From NCBI GenBank assembly GCA_032718475.1, contig JAUCBJ010006280.1, forward strand, positions 1-25,332: a stretch of 25,332 nucleotides of DNA. Direction: 5' to 3'. The DNA is from Nemertoderma westbladi (taxonomy: Eukaryota; Xenacoelomorpha; Nemertodermatida; Nemertodermatidae). The position numbers and the translations under genes are program-made. Positions within the stretch are counted from its first letter, which is position 1, and every line of letters starts with the position of its first letter. The notes beneath the pieces are model-generated. The model made no database searches. It had not been told where the DNA came from and worked only from the letters and a program-made list of their open reading frames with translations. This document shows, one piece after another, positions 1 to 8,841 of this stretch.

Positions 1-42
1 ATACGTACATTATTAATACGTCTAACAATTACCTTTTTGCAG

Positions 43-157
43 CTAAAAATGCATGAAATATTTAATAAATGGCAGTCGGATCCATTGGTGGGTGACTTTC
101 AAAGTCACTACCGGTACCAAACGTTTGGCCCCGGCAGCTTGTTATGGAATATGAATG
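43..157 (+). CDS. Possible internal exon, unidentified
   Basis: A pyrimidine-rich tract ending TTTTTGCAG (34-42), with a branch-like TCTAAC at 21-26, precedes an open frame of 38 codons plus one base. The frame ends at ATGAATG|GTAACA (donor GT at 158-159). In that frame the peptide begins LKMHEIFNKWQSDPLVGDF and ends GPGSLLWNMN, a mixed globular-looking composition unlike the repeat-derived ORFs nearby. I do not recognise the protein. No partner exon is visible on the + strand downstream. The acceptor is strong and the donor mediocre, so it may be chance. Confidence 0.35.
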
Positions 158-240
158 GTAACAAGACACTTGCAACGATTTCTAAAACTATAGAACTGAA
201 ACTATTTCTTTTTGGGAACTGGAACTGAAATAAATATAAT

Positions 241-480
241 TATTAGAACTGAAACTAAAACTGAAATTATTCTTTTTTGAGAACTGGAACTGGAACTAAA
301 ATAAAGGTTTATTAGAACTGAAACTAAAACTGAAATTATTCTTTTTTGAGAACTGGAACTGGAACTAAAATAAAGGTTTATTAGAACTGAAACTAAAACT
401 GAATATTCTTTTTTGAGAACTGGAACTTGAACTGAAATGAACATGTTTATTTGAACTGAAACTGGAACTGAAACCGAAAC
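241..480. repeat. 69-bp tandem repeat built from GAACTG-like hexamers
   Basis: Three units of about 69 bp start near 241, 310 and 379. Each is built from GAACTG/GAAACT/AAAACT hexamers followed by a TTATTCTTTTTTGAGAACTGG segment. The last unit decays into shorter GAACTG copies up to about 480. The nested structure points to a hexamer microsatellite that was later amplified as a longer unit. ORFs across it are by-products. Confidence 0.85.
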
Positions 481-751
481 ATTTCAAATCATTTCAAAGG
501 TTCTAAATATTTATGAATAAAACGCTAAAGAAATACATAATGTCCACCCTAACTGCGAGTTATTAAAGTAATATGGCCCATTTTTCACCAAAATTGGCCA
601 AAACAGGTGTAAATTATTCCAAACTTTTTTTTCACCAGAATATAGTAAACCCATATATTTTCTGAAAGCTCTTGATGTCATGAATTTCATGGGGACCATG
701 GACAAACACTTCTGCGCCGTTGAAAAATTTTATTTGGCATTTAAAAGAAGT

Positions 752-1290
752 CCGCCCTGTAATGATTTGTTCGGCCTGTAATGGTTAACATTTCATTATA
801 AATTCATTGTAAATATATCATTATGTCTGCGCCCTGTAATGATTTGTCCGGCTTGTAATGCATATATTTGTATATATGTATAATGTATATATATAATGTA
901 TATATATAATAATCCCCGTCTATAATTTTATTTTGAATAGTGAAAGATATACAGTACTTTTATATATTAAACATATATATTACATAGTGAACGTGATCCC
1001 AGAGCCTCCCAGAGTCCTATATTACCAGGGTGATTGATTTATTGTTTATAAATAATTTGCTTTTTAATTCTTTCAAATAGGCAATGTCTGACCATTACAG
1101 GGGCCGGACAAAGTGATTGTCACATTACCTTGTTCTACTTATAAGACGATTACTTGGACGGAAATTAAGCAAATGCGATGAAATTTTAACAAGGTCATCC
1201 TGATAAAATTTGCTTTCAAATTAATATTTACTTTTAGGATAGCTCTTGAAAAGTTATGATGAAATCAGCACCATTACAGGGTCGGACATA
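752..1290. repeat. Dispersed CTGTAATG...CCGG motif in both orientations
   Basis: Two direct copies of CCCTGTAATGATTTGT followed by (T/C)CGGC(C/T)TGTAATG lie at 752-784 and 831-860. Reverse-complement copies (ACCATTACAGGG followed by GCCGGACA or TCGGACA) lie at about 1091-1112 and 1270-1288. The 480-1600 stretch is otherwise AT-rich with no supported gene. The arrangement may be the remains of a foldback-type element. Confidence 0.5.
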
Positions 1291-1619
1291 AAAATCAGAA
1301 AAGTGTCGGACACGATGTTAAATGCAGAAGTACGACACCAGCTACATTGTTATGTATACAAATATTGCTGAAAACGAATTTCCATTTATCCAACTTTCTA
1401 ACGGTAGGCCTATGTTGGTTTACTGGATATGACCTAGGGTTGGAATTTTATAACAGTTTGTTCTACTAGCACTTTGCACCTAGGACATTTAAAAATGTCA
1501 TTTTTTGGCCATATCATGTTCTGCTGCGGGAAGATATTATACATTATATAATATATATGTTATTATGATTATGCATGGGTGTGTGTCGTTTGTCGAATAT
1601 ATTCTGTCGTGCCATATGT

Positions 1620-3476
1620 GCGTGGGGGTGGGATGGGGTGTGCGTGGGGGTGGGATAGGGTGTGCGTGGGGTGGGATGGGGTGTGCGTGGGGTGGAATGG
1701 GGTGTGCGTGGGGGTGGGATGGGGTGTGCGTGGGGTGGGATGGGGTGTGCGTGGGGGTGGAATGGGGTGTGCGTGGGGGTGGAATGGGGTGTGCGTGGGG
1801 GTGGGATGGGGTGTGCGTGGGGTGGGATGGGGTGTGCGTGGGGGTGGGATGGGGTGTGCGTGGGGGTGGGATGGGGTGTGCGTGGGGTGGGATGGGGTGT
1901 GCGTGGGGATAGAATGGGGTGTGCGTGGGGGTGGAATGGGGTGTGCGTGGGGGTGGGATGGGGTGTGCGTGGGGGTGGGATGGGGTGTGCGTGGGGTGGG
2001 ATGGGGTGTGCGTGGGGGTGGAATGGGGTGTGCGTGGGGGTGGGATGGGGTGTGCGTGGGGTGGATGGGGTGTGCGTGGGGTGGAATGGGGTGTGCGTGG
2101 GGTGGGATGGGGTGTGCGTGGGGGTGGGATGGGGTGTGCGTGGGGTGGAATGGGGTGTGCGTGGGGTGGGATGGGGTGTGCGTGGGGGTGGAGATGGGGT
2201 GTGCGTGGGGGTGGGATGGGGTGTGCGTGGGGTGGGATGGGGTGTGCGTGGGGATGGAATGGGGTGTGCGTGGGGGTGGAATGGGGTGTGCGTGGGGTGG
2301 GATGGGGTGTGCGTGGGGGTAGAATGGGGTGTGCGTGGGGGTGGAATGGGGTGTGCGTGGGGTGGGATGGGGTGTGCGTGGGGTGGAATGGGGTGTGCGT
2401 GGGGATGGAATGGGGTGTGCGTGGGGGTGGAATGGGGTGTGCGTGGGGTGGGATGGGGTGTGCGTGGGGTGGGATGGGGTGTGCGTGGGGGTGGGATGGG
2501 GTGTGCGTGGGGATAGAATGGGGTGTGCGTGGGGGTGGGATGGGGTGTGCGTGGGGTGGGATGGGGTGTGCGTGGGGTGGAATGGGGTGTGCGTGGGGGT
2601 GGGATGGGGTGTGCGTGGGGTGGAATGGGGTGTGCGTGGGGGTGGGATGGGGTGTGCGTGGGGTGGAATGGGGTGTGCGTGGGGGTGGGATGGGGTGTGC
2701 GTGGGGTGGGATGGGGTGTGCGTGGGGTAGATGGGGTGTGCGTGGGGGTGGGATGGGGTGTGCGTGGGGTGGGATGGGGTGTGCGTGGGGGTAGAATGGG
2801 GTGTGCGTGGGGGTGGAATGGGGTGTGCGTGGGGTGGGATGGGGTGTGCGTGTGGGTGGAATGGGGTGTGCGTGGGGTGGAATGGGGTGTGCGTGGGGTG
2901 GAATGGGGTGTGCGTGGGGGTGGAATGGGGTGTGCGTGGGGGTGGGATGGGGTGTGCGTGGGGGTGGAATGGGGTGTGCGTGGGGGTGGGATGGGGTGTG
3001 CGTGGGGGTGGAATGGGGTGTGCGTGGGGGTGGGATGGGGTGTGCGTGGGGTGGAATGGGGTGTGCGTGGGGGTGGGATGGGGTGTGCGTGGGGGTGGAA
3101 TGGGGTGTGCGTGGGGGTGGGCTGGGGTGTGCGTGTGGGTGGAATGGGGTGTGCGTGGGGGTGGGATGGGGTGTGCGTGGGGGTGGAATGGGGTGTGCGT
3201 GGGGGTGGGATGGGGTGTGCGTGGGGGTGGAATGGGGTGTGCGTGGGGGTGGGATGGGGTGTGCGTGGGGTGGTATGGGGTAGCGTGGGGGTGGGATGGG
3301 GTGTGCGTGGGGGTGGGATGGGGTGTGCGTGGGGGTGAGAATGGGGTGTGCGTGGGGGTGGGATGGGGTGTGCGTGGGGGTGGAATGGGGTGTGCGTGGG
3401 GGTGGGCTGGGGTGGTATGGGGTAGCGTGGGGGTGGGATGGGGTGTGCGTGGGGGTGGGATGGGGTGTGCGTGGGG
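1620..3476. repeat. G-rich 21/22-bp minisatellite, about 85 units
   Basis: Units read ATGGGGTGTGCGTGGGG followed by TGGG or TGGA. They vary in two ways: GGGG or GGGGG (unit length 21 or 22) and GGGAT or GGAAT. Rare variants are GGATAGAAT, GTGTGGG and GGGCT, and near the 3' end GGTATGGGGTAGC appears twice. The + strand carries nearly all the G; the minus strand is C/A-rich. Each unit has four G-runs of three or more with short loops. Long open frames on both strands, including about 660 codons on the minus strand, follow from the lack of stop codons in the unit and are not genes. Confidence 0.97.
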
Positions 3477-3484
3477 TGTTGTAT

Positions 3485-4130
3485 GTGTGAATTATTATAA
3501 TTATAAGACGTAGCATTTCGATCTCGTGCGATGGGTAATTCTCCTAATATTATCATAATACGGACCTTTTCAGAATGGTTCTACCCACGACCTTTTCCAA
3601 ATTGTGAGACATCTATAAGTTATCTTAATTATTTGTCTCAATAGGCACACCTTACGCAGCAATTGACTTTACTTTAATTGATATATTTGTTATAAATGTG
3701 TTCATTTATTGCAATTTTAGGCTGAGTTTATATTATAATAATTATAATATAATATAATTATAATATTATATCCTAATAACTAACTAAATTCTCTTTCAGT
3801 TCCCAGCACTACTTTCAGACACTAAAGTTGCAATAACTTGTGAGTGTGTTGATGGATTTTGCTCAAATTACTTGCAAAACCCTTCTATGTCGATGCTCTT
3901 TCAATAAAATTTAAGAAATTCCACCAAAAACATTTTCGCCGGGAAAAAAGCAATGCAATCCTGGGTGACTTTTTCTGTAGTGGAAAAAGTACTCGTTTTT
4001 CTCCCTATTTTGGGGTTTATTAGGGTGAAAAGAATCAATTTAAGAATAATAATATTTATAATAACTTCCTACTTTCAGTCTTAACATTTTATAAGTTAAT
4101 CTACGACACCAGCACACAACCTAGAGTTAC
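3485..4130. other. AT-rich sequence including the DDX23 3' UTR
   Basis: I see no gene here. The part nearest 4130 should be the minus-strand DDX23 3' UTR. Around 3735-3770 lies a low-complexity TAATTATAATAT run. Confidence 0.6.
4016..4021 (-). promoter_or_regulatory. Polyadenylation signal AATAAA (DDX23)
   Basis: TTTATT on the + strand reads AATAAA on the minus strand, about 110 bases past the DDX23 stop codon (TAG at 4133-4131). The spacing fits a short 3' UTR. It is the nearest canonical hexamer I see on that strand. Confidence 0.6.
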
Positions 4131-5099
4131 CTAGGTAACAAATAGTTTCTCATCCTTCCTACGTTTCTGCACTACAGTACCGGGTTTATGTTGTGCGTCT
4201 GGGTGGTTAGACAGCTCCAGCGGGCACTGCGAGACTGGACTCTCATTGATAGTCTGCTTGAGGTCGTAGAATATTGCGTTGTCCTCCGGGGTAACGAAGC
4301 TAATGGCTACACCCGTCTTACCCGCTCGGCCCGTACGACCTATACGATGGGTGTAGTCCTCGATACTTTTCGCCATATCGTAGTTCAACACTAAACTAAC
4401 ATCGCGAATATCGATACCACGACCCGCAACATCCGTAGCCACCAACATATCTTTAACGCCGCTCTTTAAGGATTGCAAAGCGAACTCCCTCTGTTCTTGC
4501 CCTTTCCCTCCATGGAGTGTAGTCGCAGAGAAACCAATCTTTTCCAGAGATTTCGCTAAGATATCGGCCCCTTTCTTTTGATTAACAAATATAAGAACAG
4601 GAGGAGTTATACCCGCGTTTAAGATGCTCAAGAGTTTCTTCTTTTTCTCTCCCTCCTTTACCATATAGACTATCTGCTGAGTACGTTCAGTAGGTTTACC
4701 CACCGATCCAATGTAGACGAAAGCGGGACGACGTAGGTAATTCTTGGCGATACGTTCCACCGCTGGAGGCATCGTAGCCGTAAACATTACGGTCTGCCGA
4801 TATTTAGTTTTGGAATTAAAGTTAACCGCCATCATGGACGGATCCTCTATATCGTCTGTGTCGGGTTTCTCGTTGCTAACTGGAAGGTAAGACAGAATCT
4901 TCTGAACATCCGGTTCGAATCCCATGTCTATCATTCTATCGGCCTCGTCCATTATAACGTAAGTGCACTGACCGAGTACAAGGTACCTGTTCTCTAACAC
5001 GTCCACTAGTCTACCAGGGGTCGCAATAACGATCTCGCAACCTCGTCGCAGTTTAAACCCCTGTTCCTCTCGCGATATTCCACCAATAATTGCCACAAC
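4131..5099 (-). CDS. DDX23: DDX23 exon 2: RecA domain 1 end and RecA domain 2
   Basis: This exon encodes residues 525-846. It starts GTT GTG GCA right after the acceptor TTCTTAG (AG at 5101-5100). An ATG-first reading would be wrong, because the apparent first Met at 5096 is a GTG valine. Motifs in order are GG (530-531), TPGR (551-554), DEAD (575-578), TAT (631-633, the family's version of SAT), LIFVNQK (693-699), [10 protein letters not shown] (745-754) and HRIGRTGR (775-782). The C-terminus ([12 protein letters not shown], then a short basic tail) matches the family end. No frameshift or missing catalytic residue is seen. Codon use is ordinary and the exon is GC-richer than its surroundings. 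Confidence 0.97.
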   Translation of the reverse strand, partial: VVAIIGGISREEQGFKLRRGCEIVIATPGRLVDVLENRYLVLGQCTYVIMDEADRMIDMGFEPDVQKILSYLPVSNEKPDTDDIEDPSMMAVNFNSKTKYRQTVMFTATMPPAVERIAKNYLRRPAFVYIGSVGKPTERTQQIVYMVKEGEKKKKLLSILNAGITPPVLIFVNQKKGADILAKSLEKIGFSATTLHGGKGQEQREFALQSLKSGVKDMLVATDVAGRGIDIRDVSLVLNYDMAKSIEDYTHRIGRTGRAGKTGVAISFVTPEDNAIFYDLKQTINESPVSQCPLELSNHPDAQHKPGTVVQKRRKDEKLFVT

Positions 5100-5156
5100 C
5101 TAAGAAGGTAAAAAAAGGCGATAATGTAAATATTGTCAGGGAAATATTTAGATAGT

Positions 5157-6045
5157 GCGAGGGGGTCAGGTAAGGTCATATACGGACCGGGTTGGGGGTC
5201 AGGGAGGGTCACATACGGACCTGGTTGGGGGTCAGGGAGGGTCACATACGGACCTGGTTGGGGGTCAGGGAGAGTCATATACGAACCGGGTTGGGGGTCA
5301 GGGAGGGTCACATACGGACCTGGTTGGGGGTCAGGGAAGGTCACATACGGACCGGGTTGGGGCTCAGGGAGGGTCATATACGGACCGGTTTGGGGGTCAG
5401 GGAGGGTCACATACGGACCTGGTTGGGGGTCAGGGAAGGTCACATACGGACCGGGTTGGGGGTCAGGGAAGGTCACATACGGACCTGGTTGGGGGTCGTG
5501 CGTGAGGGTCTCATACGGACCTGGTTGGGGGTCAGGGAGGGTCACATACGGACCTGGTTGGGGGTCAGGGAGGGTCACATACGGGCCTGGTTGGGGGTCA
5601 GGGAAGGTCATATACGGACCTGGTTGGGGGTCGTGCGTGAGGGTCTCATACGGACCTGGTTGGGGGTCAGGGAGGGTCACATACGGACCTGGTTGGGGGT
5701 CAGGGAGGGTCACATACGGGCCTGGTTGGGGGTCAGGGAAGGTCACATACGGACCTGGATGGGGGTCGTGCGTGAGGGTCTCATACGGACCTGGTTGGGG
5801 GTCAGGGAGGGTCACATACGGACCTGGTTGGGGGTCAGGGAGGGTCACATACGGGCCTGGTTGGGGGTCAGGGAGGGTCACATACGGGCCTGGTTGGGGG
5901 TCGTGCGTGAGGGTCTCATACGGACCTGGTTGGGGTCAGAGTGGGTCACATCGGAACTGGTTGGGGGTCAGGGTGGGTTACATACGGACCTGGTTGGGGG
6001 TCAGGTAAGGTCATATACGGACCTGGTTGGGGGTCAAGGAAGGTC
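5157..6045. repeat. Minisatellite B, about 33-bp units with a 135-bp higher-order period
   Basis: About 26 units read GGTCACATACGGACCTGG, then TTGGGGGTCAGGGA. A longer variant containing TCGTGCGTGAGGGTCT starts at 5496, 5631, 5766 and 5901, exactly 135 bases apart, so four-unit blocks were amplified. The first and last parts of the array (5169 and 6004) carry the variant GGTAAGGTCATATACGG. On the minus strand every unit reads CCAACCAGGTCCGTAT, resembling the DDX23 donor junction. Open frames across it on both strands come from the 33-bp period. Confidence 0.95.
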
Positions 6046-6389
6046 CATGACCTACTATAGATACGACCCGCCAAGCTGCTGCAAAGCCCCTAAATTTAGT
6101 GGGCCAGTTATTTATCTTAGATAGAACCCCTGAAACATTATGTCTAGCGCGTCGAAAGTGCTTGTCCCTAACTAAAATTATATCCTCTTCAGATGAGACA
6201 AATAAAAAGTTAATAGCTCCAGTAGTTTTCGAGATATATGAGGAGTTCCTGGCACCCATACCATTTCGGAACCTTTCGGAATTGAAAAAATTACACAAAA
6301 TACATCACCCTTCAAAGACTTTGGTATAACCATGAAACCCTACTATGCTTTTTTGGTTTGTTGAATTCATTATTAGTAATCGAAAGCAA

Positions 6390-7330
6390 GAAGAGAAGCA
6401 AAATTTAAATTTTTTTTATCAATAGATACTAAAATAGCACCAAAAGTGCAAGTAGCACTTTTTTCAAAAGTGGTAAATTGGCCATACAGTTTGGTTACCG
6501 GTACTGAGGTTTTATAATGTGGTGATTTCATTGGGAAGGTTTATTCCCAATTAAACGTCGACATCAAACATATCGACGAGTTGCGTAATATAACAGCTTA
6601 GGCATGTTGTTATATTAGTTATGTAGTAGTAGTGGAAATATGATAATGAAAAATCACCACGAAAACAAATTGATTTTATGACCATATGGTTTTTTTGGGA
6701 TGCTGATCACGAATGACACTGAAAAAAAATATCCTACCTTGTTGATTACGGCTTTTTTAGATACGTGTCAATATGCGGCACGAAAAATACAAGTAGCACA
6801 AATTTGATAATCAAAAATCATTACCGAATCAACTTGATTTTATGCCATTATGGGTTTTCTGGGACTCTAATCACGAATATGACACTCATAAATATCGTTT
6901 TATCCAACCAAATTTGATTTTTGCCGTTTGAAATTTTATGCTACTTGTATTTTTCGACCCACCAGACAAACACCAAAAACGATAGTTGCGATACCACGAA
7001 TTATTTTTAACGAGTTGAATCGTCAGCGGATTTGAAAACCAGTATAGCTTCAGAATTACAAAACCAAAGGTAAAACTTAACAGTTTGAAATTTTTGCAAC
7101 TTGTACTTTTCGTTCTGGGGCACCAGAATGTCACCAAAATTGGGTTTGCAAATACCAGAAATATTTATAACTACTTTCATCGTTATCAGCCACCTCGAAA
7201 ATCCATACGTTCAGAATTATCAAACCAAACTCAAAATGTTTACTTTGACAATTTTTTACTTGTACTTTTCGTCCTGGGGGCCAAAATAGCCGCCCATGTG
7301 AAGAATACCAGGATTTCACTTTTCGGCTAA
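6390..7330. repeat. Diverged repeats of about 160 bp, some inverted
   Basis: Similar segments recur: ACTTGTA(T/C)TTTTCG at about 6940, 7100 and 7260, each followed by related AT-rich sequence, and its reverse complement CACGAAAAATACAAGTAG near 6780. Paired segments with GATTTTATG and ATCACGAAT...GACACT occur near 6670 and 6830. The spacing is about 157-165 bases. The copies are too diverged for exact borders. No coding potential is convincing. Confidence 0.55.
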
Positions 7331-7860
7331 TTTTTAATCAAAATTTTGATCACTTACGAAACACGAAGGAATTATTGTATTTCATTTCTATTTAGCGCTG
7401 GTGTTTTTATTATGGTATCAAGTGTGTTTTCATGGCAGCTTAGTCTAATATTGTTTATTAATTACAATAAAGCACAGCGAAACAAATTACTTTTAGCCAC
7501 CCCCACCTGCCCACCTCCCCATTGCTCAATCAGTTATATGGGACATTAACAATTATGTGAAAACATAATTAATTATTTATACCGTATAATAATGCATTCA
7601 TTGCTTATTAAATGACTATAAACCTTTGAATTCACGTTGATTTAGCCTCAATATATACGAACGATTTACAATTCGTACGATCAATATTTGCGACAACAAT
7701 AATTAATTTCAACAAATAATTTAATTTCTTACAAACAATATCGTTCGTAAATTTATTAACGGTCAATCTTAAATTGCAGTGAATAACCGCAAAGTTATAT
7801 TCACACTCACCCTGGTAAGGTCATATACAAAAGACGGAACCGTTTGTTGTTGTTTGTTTG
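7331..7860. other. AT-rich intron sequence without recognisable genes
   Basis: Nothing clear is seen here except the motif GGTAAGGTCATATAC at 7814-7828, which recurs at the edges of arrays A and B, and a consensus-like donor GTGAGT on the minus strand at 7810-7805. Confidence 0.5.
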
Positions 7861-8815
7861 TCGTGGAACCTTTGGCCCACTTTGTGGAACCATTGACCCA
7901 CTTTGTGGAACCATTGACCCACTTTGTGGAACCATTGACCCACTTTGTGGAACCTTTGGCCAACTTTGTGGAACCATTGACCCACTTTGTGGAACCTTTG
8001 GCCAACTTTGTGGAACCATTGACCCACTTTGTGGAACCATTGACCCACTTTGTGGAACCTTTGGCCAACTTTGTGGAACCATTGACCCACTTTGTGGAAC
8101 CATTGACCCACTTTGTGGAACCTTTGGCCAACTTTGTGGAACCATTGACCCACTTTGTGGAACCATTGACCCACTTTGTGGAACCTTTGGCCAACTTTGT
8201 GGAACCATTGACCCACTTTGTGTGGAACCTTTGGCCAACTTTGTGGAACCATTGACCCACTTTGTGGAACCTTTGGCCAACTTTGTGGAACCATTGACCC
8301 ACTTTGTGGAACCTTTGGCCAACTTTGTGGAACCATTGACCCACTTTGTAGAACCATTGGCCAACTTTGTGGAACCATTGACCCACTGTGGAACCTTTGG
8401 CCAACTTTGTGGAACCATTGACCCACTTTGTGGAACCATTGACCCACTTTGTGGAACCATTGACCCACTTTGTGGAACCTTTGGCCAACTTTGTGGAACC
8501 ATTGACCCACTTTGTGGAACCATTGACCCACTTTGTGGAACCTTTGGCCAACTTTGTGAAACCATTGACCCACTTTGTGGAACCTTTGGCCAACTTTGTG
8601 GAACCATTGACCCACTTTGTGGAACCATTGACCCACTTTGTGGAACCTTTGGCCAACTTTGTGGAACCATTGACCCACTTTGTGGAACCTTTGGCCAACT
8701 TTGTAGAACCATTGATCCACTTTGTGGAACCATTGACCCTCTTTGTGGAACCTTTGGCCAACTTTGTGGAACCATTGACCCACTTTGTGGAACCATTGAC
8801 CCAAATTTGTGGAAC
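7861..8815. repeat. Minisatellite A, 45 units of 21 bp in two alternating types
   Basis: Type a reads TTTGTGGAACCATTGACCC and type b reads TTTGTGGAACCTTTGGCCAA (both 21 bp). About 45 units alternate so that two b units are never neighbours; a units occur singly, in pairs or in threes. Two units depart from 21 bp (near 8218 and 8386), and a few carry single changes (8348, 8561, 8704). Because the period is a multiple of three and contains no stop, several frames stay open, including one continuous with DDX23 exon 1. The array ends about 25 bases from the DDX23 donor. Confidence 0.96.
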
Positions 8816-8841
8816 CTCGGGTTAGGTAAGGATATACGAAC

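Larger units (their letters stand above)
5100..8841 (-). other. DDX23 intron, 3.74 kb, repeat-filled
   Basis: The donor is CAG|GTTCGT (GT at 8841-8840) and the acceptor TTCTTAG (5101-5100). Roughly half the intron is tandem repeat: array A (7861-8815) begins about 25 bases inside the donor, and array B (about 5157-6045) ends about 55 bases before the acceptor. Between them lie diverged repeats (about 6390-7330) and unremarkable AT-rich DNA (7330-7810). The + strand frame at 6060-6330 is open only briefly and matches nothing I know. Confidence 0.9.

Noticed and set aside
1537-3556. Two Pro/His/Thr-rich ORFs of about 660 codons on the minus strand, and several Gly/Trp/Val/Cys-rich ORFs on the + strand
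   Set aside because: They are produced by the stop-free G-rich minisatellite in nearly every frame. They have no globular sequence outside the repeat and no credible starts.
5006-5881. 291-codon minus-strand ORF (LPDPQPGPYVT repeats) running into DDX23 exon 2
   Set aside because: It reads array B and then exon 2 in the wrong frame. The helicase frame is unambiguous.
5133-6124. + strand ORFs across array B
   Set aside because: They are repeat-derived. The CAGGTAAGG on this strand looks like a perfect donor, but no + strand exon supports it.
6011-6298. 95-codon minus-strand ORF and the overlapping + strand ORF
   Set aside because: No recognisable domain, and they overlap the end of array B. 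They might be transposon debris but cannot be supported.
7805-7811. GTGAGT as the real DDX23 exon 1 donor, making array A coding
   Set aside because: Joining it to the acceptor at 5100 breaks the frame, and the family alignment needs the join at residue 524, where CAG|GTTCGT lies.
5157-8815. CRISPR-like arrays
   Set aside because: Units are contiguous with no unique spacers, and the setting is an animal intron.
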